Shown: in pieces, positions 9,838-17,179 of the stretch
How positions within the stretch are numbered: position 1 is the first letter of the stretch
How the letters are laid out: each line of letters starts with the position of its first letter
Source of the DNA: JAJKJG01 sp036556825
GTDB taxonomy: Bacteria > Pseudomonadota > Alphaproteobacteria > Rhizobiales > Beijerinckiaceae
Assembly (NCBI GenBank): GCA_036556825.1
Contig: DATBIR010000227.1
Coordinates: forward strand, 1-31,605
DNA: 31,605 nucleotides
Reading direction: 5' to 3'
The notes under the pieces: model-generated
Told to the model about the DNA's origin: nothing
The model's database searches: none
Seen by the model: only the letters and a program-made list of their open reading frames with translations
Translations under genes and position numbers: made by a program

Positions 9838-9916
9838 CGGCTCTCGTGAGCGCGAGCAGCCGGGCCGAACCCTCCGCGCTCACGAGAGCCGATTCCACTC
9901 GCTTGGAATCGGCTCT
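9838..9916. repeat. Two overlapping perfect inverted repeats (mutually exclusive hairpins)
   Basis: Arm CGGCTCTCGTGAGCGCG (9838-9854) is perfectly complementary to 9875-9891. The second hairpin pairs AGAGCCGATTCCA (9885-9897) with TGGAATCGGCTCT (9904-9916). The two share AGAGCCG at 9885-9891, so only one can form at a time. It sits after the OMP 1 terminator and merges rightward into the dispersed repeat at 9943. Confidence 0.85.
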
Positions 9917-9942
9917 CGCTTTTCCGGACACGCATGTTGTTC

Positions 9943-9973
9943 GCGAACCGGACCCACTTCGCGGAAAATGCTC
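9943..9973. repeat. Dispersed intergenic repeat, copy 2
   Basis: GCGAACCGG through CGCGGAAAATGCTC, the better preserved partner of the copy at 5122-5153. Its left flank CTTTTCCGGACACGCATG resembles the extended form of this family seen in Rhizobiales chromosomes. Confidence 0.6.
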
Positions 9974-10041
9974 CACCCTTCGTCGGACATGATGGCGTGC
10001 GTGCAACTGCGGCGCCGCTCCATGCGGCGCGCGGGTTATGG

Positions 10042-10057
10042 TTAAGCCGCACTTAAC
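10042..10057 (+). promoter_or_regulatory. CtrA-type binding box upstream of the second OMP gene
   Basis: TTAA-GCCGCAC-TTAAC, an exact match to TTAA-N7-TTAAC, 95 bases before the start codon. Flanks are conserved with the first box: GGTTAAG before and CTTAACCTGT after, then a shared CGTCC about 12 bases further on. Confidence 0.6.
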
Positions 10058-10151
10058 CTGTATGCCGCATCGTCCACGAACTGGCGTTTCGCGTGTCATG
10101 CATGGTCCGGCCAGACATGCCGGCCCGTTTCATCAAACAAAGGACCCTGTC

Positions 10152-10940
10152 ATGGGAACCGTCAAGGCACTGGCCGCCGCAAGCCTGATCGCCGGCTGCG
10201 CCGCGCCGGCAGCGGCCGCCGACATGCTGATGCCGCCGCTGCGCGGCTATCAGGCCGTCCCGCCGAGCGTCGTCGAAATCGGCACCGGCTGGTATTTGCG
10301 CGGCGACGTCGGCTATACGGATTACAAGAACCCGCGCGACGCCTCGTTCGGCAGCGCGGACACGCCGTTCGATTCGGTCAAGCTCGATACCACCTGGTCG
10401 GCGGGCGGCGGCTTCGGCTACAAATTCCTGAGCTGGCTGCGCGCCGACGTGACCGCGGACTACCATTTCGAATCGGACTTCGAAGCGAACAGCGCGCGCA
10501 CCGGCGTCACGCGGCGCGATCGCGCCAACTTCGATTCGACCACCGTCCTGTTCAACGGCTATCTCGACCTCGGCACCTGGTACGGCGTGACGCCGTATGC
10601 CGGCGCGGGCGCCGGCGTGGCGTTCAACAAGTTCAAGGATTATCAGGTCGAGGTGACGTGCCTGACGACTGCGTGCGGCGGTCCCACCCCGGGCGCCTTC
10701 GCCATCGGCGCGCAGCCCGTCGTGACGCTCGCCGATGCGGACCTCAAGGCCAGCTTCGCCTGGGCGCTGATGGGAGGCGTCGCCGTCGATGTGGGCGGCG
10801 GCTTCCAGATCGATGCGGGCTACCGCTACGTCAATCTCGGCGAGGTGAGCAGCAAGACGGATGCCGCCGGCGGCGTCTCACGGGCCAAGGAACTCGACGC
10901 GCACGAGGTGCGGCTCGGCTTCCGCTACATGATCGACTGA
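10152..10940 (+). CDS. Outer-membrane beta-barrel protein (Omp25/RopB-like), paralogue 2
   Basis: A 262-residue protein paralogous to the gene at 8964. Signal peptide MGTVKALAAASLIAGCAA with cleavage near AAA-AD at about 20-21. Shared barrel segments are GTGWYLRGDVGYTDY, FGYKFLSWLRADVTADYHF, YLDLGTWYGVTPYAGAGAGVAFN, FAWALMGGVAVDVGGGFQIDAGYRYVNLGE and LDAHEVRLGFRYMID. It carries a unique CLTTAC loop with two cysteines. The start at 10152 is chosen for the signal peptide and for the AAAGGACCCTGTC leader shared with paralogue 1; the upstream open frame passes through the CtrA box and is not coding. Both genes probably arose by tandem duplication that included the promoter. Function is probably structural or porin-like; no substrate can be inferred. 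Confidence 0.85.
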   Translation: MGTVKALAAASLIAGCAAPAAAADMLMPPLRGYQAVPPSVVEIGTGWYLRGDVGYTDYKNPRDASFGSADTPFDSVKLDTTWSAGGGFGYKFLSWLRADVTADYHFESDFEANSARTGVTRRDRANFDSTTVLFNGYLDLGTWYGVTPYAGAGAGVAFNKFKDYQVEVTCLTTACGGPTPGAFAIGAQPVVTLADADLKASFAWALMGGVAVDVGGGFQIDAGYRYVNLGEVSSKTDAAGGVSRAKELDAHEVRLGFRYMID

Positions 10941-10955
10941 TCGACCGCCCGTCCC

Positions 10956-11016
10956 TTGCAAGTCGCCCGTCGCCGACTTGCAAAGACCCATGCAGATCCC
11001 GGGAACACCCGGGATC
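10956..11016. terminator. Pair of perfect hairpins between convergent genes
   Basis: TTGCAAGTCG (10956-10965) pairs with CGACTTGCAA (10974-10983). GATCCCGGG (10995-11003) pairs with CCCGGGATC (11008-11016) around an AACA loop. They separate OMP 2 from the RND permease gene reading toward it, and probably act on both strands, although neither has a long T run. The GGGAACACCC core recurs at 23872-23881. Confidence 0.6.
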
Positions 11017-11043
11017 CGTCAAAGACGCTGATCGCTGTCCGCC

Positions 11044-14000
11044 TTACTCGGCCGGCTCGACGTGGCCGTGCCCGGTCGCCTCTTCTTGCTGCCGCATGCG
11101 GTCGAGCAGGTTGGCGGTGTAGTTCGCCGGGCGCGAATAGCCGCCGATCAGGAGATAGAGCGACGGCACGACGAGGGTGGTGAGCAGCGTCGAGAGCGCC
11201 ACGCCGCCGACGATCACCCAGCCGATGGCGTTGCGCGCCTCGGCGCCGGCGCCTACCGACCAGGCGAGCGGGATCGCGCCCCCCATGGTGGCGATCGAGG
11301 TCATCAATATGGGTCGCAGGCGAAGCGCAGAGGCTTCGATCACGGCCTCGCGCACGCCGAGTCCGCGCTGGCGCACCTGGTTGGCGAACTCAACGATCAG
11401 GATGCCGTTCTTGGTCATCAGACCGATCAGCAGAATCATGCCGATCTGGCTGTAGATGTTGAGCGACTGCCCGGTCATGTAGAGCGCCAGCAGGCCGCCG
11501 GTCACGGCAAGCGGCACCGTCAGCATGACGATGGCCGGGTTGATCCAGCTCTCGAACTGCGCCGCCAGCACCAGGAACACGACGAGCAGGGCCAGGCCGA
11601 ACGTCACGTAGATGGCGCTGCTCGCGTCCTTGAATTCCTTCGACTGGCCCTTGTAACCGATGCGCACCTCGGCCGGCAGCTCGTCGCGCACGATCCGCTC
11701 GAGGACTTCCAGTCCCTGGCCGATCGAGACGCCGGGCGCCAGCGACGATTCGATGGTGATCGCGCGCAGGCGGTCGAAGCGGTTGAGCTCCTGCGGCGCT
11801 GCCGCCTCGCTGAGCTTCACGAAAGCCGAGAGCGGCACCAGCTCGCCATTCTGGGCGCGGATGAAGGTATTGGCGAGATCGGCCGGCGTGGTGCGGTCCT
11901 GCGAGCGGGCACGCACGATGGCCGGGTATTCCTGGCCGCGGTTGACGAAGGTCGAGACCTCGCGCTCGCCGAACATCAGCTCGAGCGTCTTGCCGATATC
12001 CTCGACCGAGATGCCGAGGTCGGCGGCGCGGGCGCGATCGATCTGCACGCGCAGGTCGGGCTGCGACTCCTTGTAGTCCGAGTCGATGTTGACGAAGAGG
12101 CCTGTCTGCTGCGCCTTTTCGGTGACGATGTCGCGCCACTCGCGCAGCGTCTGGTAGTCCGGCCCGCCGATGACGAACTGGATCGGCTGCTGGAAGCCGC
12201 GCTGGCCGAGGGAGGCGGGATTGATCGCCGAGACGCGAGCGCCCGGAAAGCCGCCGGTCACGCCCTGAAGCTGCTGCGTCAGCTGCTGCTGCTTGACGTC
12301 GCGCTGCTCCCACGGAACGAGGCGGACGATGACGAGGCCCTCGTTCACCGGCGCGGGCCGCTGGAAGCCCGGCGCCACGAGGCTGAGCAGGGAGGCGACG
12401 TTGCCGCGCTCCCGCACGGGCTGCAAAGCGCGTTCGACCTCGCGGACACGCTCGCGCGTGTAATCGATGCTCGCCCCCTCCGGCGCCCTGATCGGAATGA
12501 TGACGTAGCCGCGGTCCTCGGTCGGAGCCAGTTCCTGCGGCAGGGCCTGGAACAAGCCGACGGCGAGGAAGGATACGATGCCGCCGATCGCCAGGATGAC
12601 GAGCGGGATGTTGAGGGCGCGCGAGAGGAGCCGGCGATAGCCGCTGATCATGCCGCTGAATACGGGCTCGGTCCAGCGATGGATCGGGCCGTGCGCGGGC
12701 ACCATCAGCTTCGAGCACATCATCGGCGTCAGCGTGCGCGCCACGACGCCGGAGAAGAAGATGGCGGCGGCGAGCTGAATGGCGAATTCGCGGAACAGGC
12801 GCCCGGTGTTGCCGGTCATGAAGGCGAGCGGCACGAACACGGCCATCAGCGTGCAGGTGGTGGCGATCACGGCGAAGCCGATCTCGCGCGCCCCGTCGAA
12901 GGAGGCGAGGAGAGGAGGCTGGCCGTGTTCGATGCGCCGGTGGATGTTCTCGATCTCGACGATCGCGTCATCGACGACGATGCCGATGGCGAGCACGATG
13001 GCGAGCAGCGTGAGCACGTTGATGGAGGCGCCGAACATCGCCACCACCATGAACGATGCCAGCACCGACACCGGGATCGCCACCATGGCGACGATGGTCG
13101 AGCGCCAGTCGCGCAGGAAGACGAGGATCACCACGATGACGAGGATGATGCCTTCGACCAGGGTCTTCAACACGCCGTTGATCGAGGCGCGGATGAAGGC
13201 GCTCTCGTCGTAGGATACCTCGGCCGTCGTGTCCGGCGGCAGCGACGCCTTGAGCTGCTCCAGCTCGGCGCGCACGCCGTCGGCGACCTCGAGCGTATTC
13301 GCGGTCGACTGGCGGACGACGCCAAGGCCGATGGTGACCTTGCCGTTCTGATAGAATTCGAAGCGGGTGTCCTCGGCGCCGACCTCGACCCGCGCCACCT
13401 CGCCGAGCCGCACGAGATAGCCGTTGCGGTTCGAGACGACGATGTTGCGGAACTCCTCGGGCGTCGACAGGCGCGAGTCGGTCTTCACCGTGAGCTCGCG
13501 CTGCGCCGATTCCAGGCGCCCGCCCGGCAGCTCGACATTCTGCTTCTTGATGGCGTTCTCGACGTCCTGGGCGGTCAGGCCGCGCGCGGCGAGCGCCGTG
13601 CGGTCGAGCCAGATGCGCATGGCGAAGCGCCGCTCGCCGCCGATATAGACGGTCGCGACCCCCGGCACGGTGGAGAGACGGTCGACGTAGACGCGCTTCA
13701 GGAAATCCGTCAGCTCGAGCGGATCGAGGCTGCTGGAGATCACCGACACCCACATCATGGCGCTGGAATTGGCGTCGACCTTGCGGATGACCGGCGGATC
13801 GATGCCGTCGGGCAGGCGGCCGAGGACGCGCGAGACGGCGTCACGCACATCCGCGGCGGCCGTGTCCTGGCTGCGGCTGAGGTGAAACTCGATCACCACG
13901 GACGAGCGCTCGTTGCGGCTCCCGGAGCGGACTTGGCGGATGCCCTCGATGCCGGCGACGGCGCCTTCGATGATCTCGGTGATGCGGCTCTCGACCACCT

Positions 14001-14169
14001 CGTTCGAGGCGCCCTTGTAGACGGTCGAGACCGAGACGATCGGCGGATCGACCGCCGGATACTCGCGCACCGGCAGTTGCCGGAGCGAGGCAAGCCCGCC
14101 GACGATCAGCAGCAGGCTGACCACGATCGAGAAGACCGGGCGGCGGATAAAAAGATCGGAGACCTGCAT
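11044..14169 (-). CDS. RND-family efflux pump, inner-membrane permease (AcrB/MexF type)
   Basis: A 1041-residue proton-driven transporter, the normal length for this family. It begins MQVSDLFIRRPVFSIVVSLLLIVGG, the canonical first transmembrane helix, and has the 12-helix, two-large-loop layout of the HAE1 subfamily. The proton-relay motif is visible in IVLAIGIVVDDAIVEIENI (tandem Asp in helix 4). The second-half counterpart shows SQIGMILLIGLMTKNGILIVEF. The ATG at 14169 is preferred over an in-frame GTG at 14178 because the GTG overlaps the GTGAGGA ribosome-binding sequence. The gene lies 95 bases downstream of the periplasmic adaptor gene and is surely co-transcribed with it. No TolC-like outer-membrane channel and no linked regulator are present, so it probably borrows a channel encoded elsewhere. 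Drug or solvent specificity cannot be read from sequence. Confidence 0.95.
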   Translation of the reverse strand: MQVSDLFIRRPVFSIVVSLLLIVGGLASLRQLPVREYPAVDPPIVSVSTVYKGASNEVVESRITEIIEGAVAGIEGIRQVRSGSRNERSSVVIEFHLSRSQDTAAADVRDAVSRVLGRLPDGIDPPVIRKVDANSSAMMWVSVISSSLDPLELTDFLKRVYVDRLSTVPGVATVYIGGERRFAMRIWLDRTALAARGLTAQDVENAIKKQNVELPGGRLESAQRELTVKTDSRLSTPEEFRNIVVSNRNGYLVRLGEVARVEVGAEDTRFEFYQNGKVTIGLGVVRQSTANTLEVADGVRAELEQLKASLPPDTTAEVSYDESAFIRASINGVLKTLVEGIILVIVVILVFLRDWRSTIVAMVAIPVSVLASFMVVAMFGASINVLTLLAIVLAIGIVVDDAIVEIENIHRRIEHGQPPLLASFDGAREIGFAVIATTCTLMAVFVPLAFMTGNTGRLFREFAIQLAAAIFFSGVVARTLTPMMCSKLMVPAHGPIHRWTEPVFSGMISGYRRLLSRALNIPLVILAIGGIVSFLAVGLFQALPQELAPTEDRGYVIIPIRAPEGASIDYTRERVREVERALQPVRERGNVASLLSLVAPGFQRPAPVNEGLVIVRLVPWEQRDVKQQQLTQQLQGVTGGFPGARVSAINPASLGQRGFQQPIQFVIGGPDYQTLREWRDIVTEKAQQTGLFVNIDSDYKESQPDLRVQIDRARAADLGISVEDIGKTLELMFGEREVSTFVNRGQEYPAIVRARSQDRTTPADLANTFIRAQNGELVPLSAFVKLSEAAAPQELNRFDRLRAITIESSLAPGVSIGQGLEVLERIVRDELPAEVRIGYKGQSKEFKDASSAIYVTFGLALLVVFLVLAAQFESWINPAIVMLTVPLAVTGGLLALYMTGQSLNIYSQIGMILLIGLMTKNGILIVEFANQVRQRGLGVREAVIEASALRLRPILMTSIATMGGAIPLAWSVGAGAEARNAIGWVIVGGVALSTLLTTLVVPSLYLLIGGYSRPANYTANLLDRMRQQEEATGHGHVEPAE

Positions 14170-14240
14170 CGTCCTCACTCAATGACGCGAGGGCAGACGC
14201 GACCTTCGCAGGCTGGCGCTGCGGCCCTCACCTTGACGCT

Positions 14241-14259
14241 CTCTCCCGGCACGGGAGAG
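14241..14259. repeat. Short intergenic hairpin inside the efflux operon
   Basis: CTCTCCCG (14241-14248) pairs perfectly with CGGGAGAG (14252-14259) around a three-base loop, between the adaptor stop and the permease start on the minus strand. Such CTCTCCC elements are widespread in related genomes. Here it could reduce expression of the downstream permease or stabilise the adaptor message. Confidence 0.6.
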
Positions 14260-14264
14260 GGAAA

Positions 14265-15539
14265 TCAGCCGCGCCGTTCCGCGGCCGCGGCGCCGCCGGC
14301 CGGGGGGCTGCGCGGTCGTGACGGCACGTTGTGGGCGGCGCCGCGCGGCCCCGCAGGTCCGGCCTGCGGCGGGCCCTCGCTGCCGAGCGGGCGCGGACGC
14401 ACGGTGACGCCGGGGCGCACGCGCTGCACGCCGCGCACGATGATCGTCTCGCCGGGGGCCAAGCCCTCGACCACCTCGATCTGCCCGGCCTGGCGCTGGC
14501 CGATGGTGATGACCCGCCGCTCGACCTTGTCGTCCTTGACGACATAAATCAGCTGCCGCAGGCCCTCGCTGACCACCGCCTCCTCGGGCACCACGGTGGC
14601 TTTGTCCTTCACGGAGACCTCGAGCGTCACCGACATGAACATGCCGGGCCGCAGGGCCTCGTCCGGATTGGCGAACTCGGCGGTCAGGCGCACGCTGCGG
14701 GTGACCGGATCGATGCGCGGATCGACCAGCGAGACCTTGCCCTCGAACACGCGGTCGCCGAAGGCCGCCGAGCGGGCGCGCACCGCCTGGCCCGGCTTCA
14801 GATGGCCGACGAGGTTCTCCGGCACGGAGAAGTCGAGACGGATGCGGCTGAGATCGTCGAGAGTGGTGATGCGCGTGCCAGGCGTCACATAGGCGCCCAG
14901 CGACACCGAGCGCGTGCCGAGGCGGCCAGGGAAGGGGGCCCGCGCGATGGTGTCGTCGAGCCGCGCCTCCGCCGCCTTGCGGCGCGCTTCGGCCGAGGCG
15001 ATGGCGCTGTCCAGGGTCTTGACCTGCGCGGTCAGGTCTTCGACCTGCGCTTCCGTGCCGGACCCGGTGCGGCGCAAGGCGAGGGCACGCTCGAGCCGCG
15101 TGCGCAGCTCGTTGCGTTGCGCCTCGGCGCGGCGGATCTCGGCGACGGCAGCCTCGATGTCGGCCCGGCGCTCGTCGGTCTCGAGCCGCAGCAGCACGTC
15201 TCCGGCCTGCACCTTCTGGCCTTCCTGGAACTTGATATCCTCGATCATGCCGGCGACCTTCGCCGTCACCGTGATCGACTCGTAGGCCCGCGCCGTGCCG
15301 ACTGCCTCGTGGTTCTCGACGATGCGACCGGTCTTGACCGTATCGACGTCGACCACCGGCGGCGCCTGGTCGCGCCGGCCTCGCCCGGCGGTGTCAGCCG
15401 GAGCCGTGAAACGCGCGACGACATTGCCGAGCACCGGCACGGCCGCAAGACGGCCGGTCTGATGGGCATGCCATCCTACGGCGCCGGCTGCCGCGATGGC
15501 GGCGATGACGATCAGCTGTCCAGACCAGCGCATGCTCAT
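14265..15539 (-). CDS. RND efflux pump periplasmic adaptor (membrane fusion protein)
   Basis: A 424-residue HlyD/AcrA-type adaptor linking the permease at 11044 to an outer-membrane channel. From MSMRWSGQLIVIAAIAAAG there is an N-terminal membrane anchor or uncleaved signal (about 6-22). Next is the lipoyl-like half motif AKVAGMIEDIKFQEGQKVQAGD, a Glu/Arg/Ala-rich coiled-coil hairpin (ADIEAAVAEIRRAEAQ to KAAEARLDD), and the closing lipoyl half ARAPFPGRLGTRSVSLGAYV. The beta-barrel and membrane-proximal domains follow, ending in a Pro/Ala/Arg-rich tail. The open frame extends 35 codons upstream, but I place the start at 15539 because the membrane anchor begins there; ATG 15533 is an alternative with slightly better spacing to a GGA. 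First gene of the two-gene efflux operon. Confidence 0.9.
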   Translation of the reverse strand: MSMRWSGQLIVIAAIAAAGAVGWHAHQTGRLAAVPVLGNVVARFTAPADTAGRGRRDQAPPVVDVDTVKTGRIVENHEAVGTARAYESITVTAKVAGMIEDIKFQEGQKVQAGDVLLRLETDERRADIEAAVAEIRRAEAQRNELRTRLERALALRRTGSGTEAQVEDLTAQVKTLDSAIASAEARRKAAEARLDDTIARAPFPGRLGTRSVSLGAYVTPGTRITTLDDLSRIRLDFSVPENLVGHLKPGQAVRARSAAFGDRVFEGKVSLVDPRIDPVTRSVRLTAEFANPDEALRPGMFMSVTLEVSVKDKATVVPEEAVVSEGLRQLIYVVKDDKVERRVITIGQRQAGQIEVVEGLAPGETIIVRGVQRVRPGVTVRPRPLGSEGPPQAGPAGPRGAAHNVPSRPRSPPAGGAAAAERRG

Positions 15540-15740
15540 TCCGAGATCAATGGGAGGATCGGTAAGCCCTGGGGCACGCAGCTTGTAGCATACCACATGC
15601 CACACTATGCCAGAGGCTTTACGATACCTTATCCACCCGCCCAAATGAACTCTCCGTCATAATTTCTTCCTAGGCAGGCTTTCGCAACCCCGCACGCGCC
15701 GGAGTGCGACGGGGCTGCGAAAACCCGCAGGCGCTCAAAC

Positions 15741-15775
15741 GCTTGCAGGGGACCACGTCAGCTTGCAGGGGACCA
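15741..15775 (+). repeat. Direct repeat upstream of the serC promoter
   Basis: GCTTGCAGGGGACCA occurs at 15741-15755 and again at 15761-15775, exactly 20 bases apart (about two helical turns). It ends 25 bases before the proposed -35 of serC, a position suited to activator binding. Confidence 0.85.
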
Positions 15776-15800
15776 TGGCGCGCGTGAGAGCAACCGGTGC

Positions 15801-15829
15801 TTGACCCCGACCCGCGCATCCGTCATACG
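15801..15829 (+). promoter_or_regulatory. Probable serC promoter
   Basis: TTGACC (15801-15806), 17-base spacer, CATACG (15824-15829). The -35 is strong and the -10 moderate. Initiation near 15836 would give a roughly 50-base leader containing the two hairpins at 15843-15879. Confidence 0.5.
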
Positions 15830-15842
15830 CGGCGGCGGGAGA

Positions 15843-15879
15843 CCCCTCCCCACCGAGGGGCGCCCATCTGGAAGGATGG
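15843..15879 (+). promoter_or_regulatory. Structured leader of serC, candidate serC RNA motif
   Basis: Two adjacent stems precede the start codon: CCCCT (15843-15847) with AGGGG (15856-15860), and CCATC (15864-15868) with GATGG (15875-15879). The second encloses or overlaps the GGAAGGATGGAAG ribosome-binding region, so its folding could hide it. A conserved 'serC motif' RNA upstream of serC-serA operons is known in alphaproteobacteria; I match it by position and general form, not by covariance. Confidence 0.45.
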
Positions 15880-15886
15880 AAGCAAC

Positions 15887-17059
15887 ATGGCACCGATACC
15901 CGCCGCGCGCCCGCGCGCGCCGTTTTTTTCGTCCGGCCCCTGCGCCAAGCGCCCCGGCTGGACCCCCGAAGTCCTCAAGAACGCGCCGCTCGGCCGCTCG
16001 CACCGCGCCAAAGCCGGCAAGTCGCGGCTCAAGCGCGCCATCGACCTGACGCGCGAGCTGCTCGAGGTTCCGGCCGATTACCGCATCGGCATCGTACCCG
16101 CCTCCGATACCGGCGCCGTCGAGATGGCGCTGTGGTCGCTGCTCGGCGCCCGCGGCGTCGACATGCTGGCCTGGGAAAGCTTCGGGGAAGGCTGGGTCAC
16201 CGACGTCGTCAAGCAGCTCAAGCTCAAGGACGCCCGCGTCATCAAGGCCGCCTACGGCGAGCTGCCCGACCTGTCCCAGGTCGACACCAGGGCCCGCGAC
16301 GTGGTGTTCACTTGGAACGGCACGACCTCGGGCGTGCGCGTCGCCAATGCCGACTGGATCGCCGCCGACCGCGAGGGGCTGACGATCTGCGACGCCACTT
16401 CGGCCGCCTTCGCGCAGGCGCTCGATTGGCCGAAGCTCGATGTGGTCACCTTCTCCTGGCAGAAGGTTCTGGGCGGCGAGGCGGCGCACGGCATGCTGAT
16501 CCTGTCGCCGCGCGCCGTCGAACGCCTGCAGACCTACACGCCGCCGTGGCCGCTGCCGAAGATCTTCCGCCTGACCAGCGGCGGCAAGCTGATCGAAGGC
16601 ATCTTCGAGGGCGACACCATCAACACGCCGTCCATGCTGTGCGTCGAGGATTATCTCGATGCGCTCGAATGGGCCAAGTCGCTCGGCGGCCTCAAGGGCC
16701 TCATTGCCAAGGCCGACCAGAACGCAAAGGTGATCGCGCATTGGGGCGCGACCGCGCCCTGGATCAGGAATCTCGCCAAGGATCCGGCCACCGCCTCGAA
16801 CACGAGCGTGTGCCTGTCGATCGTCGATCCCGACGTGGTGGCGCAAGGCCCGGAGGCGGTCGCGGCGGTCGCCAAGGGCATCGCCGCGAGCCTCGAGAAG
16901 GAGGGCGTCGCCTACGATATCGGCGCCTATCGCGATGCCCCGCCCGGTCTGCGCATCTGGTGCGGCGCGACGGTCGAGGCCGCCGATCTGGAGGCCCTCA
17001 CGCCGTGGCTCGACTGGGCCTTCGCGCAAGAGAAGGCCAAGCTCGCCAAGGCCGCGTAA
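15887..17059 (+). CDS. serC: Phosphoserine aminotransferase SerC
   Basis: A 390-residue PLP-dependent enzyme transferring an amino group from glutamate to 3-phosphohydroxypyruvate, giving phosphoserine; it may also serve pyridoxine synthesis. The sequence opens MAPIPAARPRAPFFSSGPCAKRPGW and is of the alphaproteobacterial/archaeal-like SerC class rather than the E. coli type. Landmarks: GIVPASDTGAVEMALWSLLG (phosphate-cradle region); TWNGTTSG; the aspartate of CDATSAAFA for the pyridine nitrogen; the Schiff-base lysine in TFSWQKVLGGEAAHGM; and RIWCGATVEAADLEALTPWLDWAF near the end. The ATG at 15887 follows GGAAGCAAC. An upstream in-frame ATG at 15797 is rejected because it precedes the promoter -35. 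It is followed 120 bases later by serA, with a palindromic element in the gap. Confidence 0.94.
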   Translation: MAPIPAARPRAPFFSSGPCAKRPGWTPEVLKNAPLGRSHRAKAGKSRLKRAIDLTRELLEVPADYRIGIVPASDTGAVEMALWSLLGARGVDMLAWESFGEGWVTDVVKQLKLKDARVIKAAYGELPDLSQVDTRARDVVFTWNGTTSGVRVANADWIAADREGLTICDATSAAFAQALDWPKLDVVTFSWQKVLGGEAAHGMLILSPRAVERLQTYTPPWPLPKIFRLTSGGKLIEGIFEGDTINTPSMLCVEDYLDALEWAKSLGGLKGLIAKADQNAKVIAHWGATAPWIRNLAKDPATASNTSVCLSIVDPDVVAQGPEAVAAVAKGIAASLEKEGVAYDIGAYRDAPPGLRIWCGATVEAADLEALTPWLDWAFAQEKAKLAKAA

Positions 17060-17068
17060 GCCACAGCT

Positions 17069-17164
17069 CGTCATCCCGGACGCGCGCAGCGCGATCCGGG
17101 ATCGGCTGATCCAGCCAGACTCGCAATACGATCCCGGCTCTCGCTGCGCTCGGCCGGGATGACG
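17069..17164. repeat. Palindromic rhizobial-type repeat between serC and serA
   Basis: Two 35-base arms, 17069-17103 and 17130-17164, are inverted copies with about five mismatches. The outer ends CGTCATCCCGG and CCGGGATGACG are perfect, as are the inner ends CCGGGATC / GATCCCGG. About 26 bases form the loop. This is a known style of intergenic element in Bradyrhizobium-like genomes, and in the serC-serA message it would make a very large hairpin ending 15 bases before the serA start. Confidence 0.9.
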
Positions 17165-17179
17165 CCACAGGTAACAAAC

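Larger units (their letters stand above)
15540..15886. other. Divergent control region between the efflux operon and serC
   Basis: 347 non-coding bases. 15580-15670 is comparatively A+T-rich and must contain the minus-strand efflux promoter; the ends of GCATACCACATGCC...TATGC suggest a weak operator but no regulator is linked. 15680-15722 forms a long hairpin: TTTCGCA pairs with TGCGAAA and CCCCGCAC with GTGC..CGGGG, lacking a T run on either side. The direct repeat, serC promoter and leader are listed separately. Confidence 0.5.

Noticed and set aside
11062..14547. 1161-codon plus-strand open frame
   Set aside because: It is antisense to the RND permease and adaptor genes, with a composition dominated by Arg, His, Asp and Gly, and no recognisable domain.
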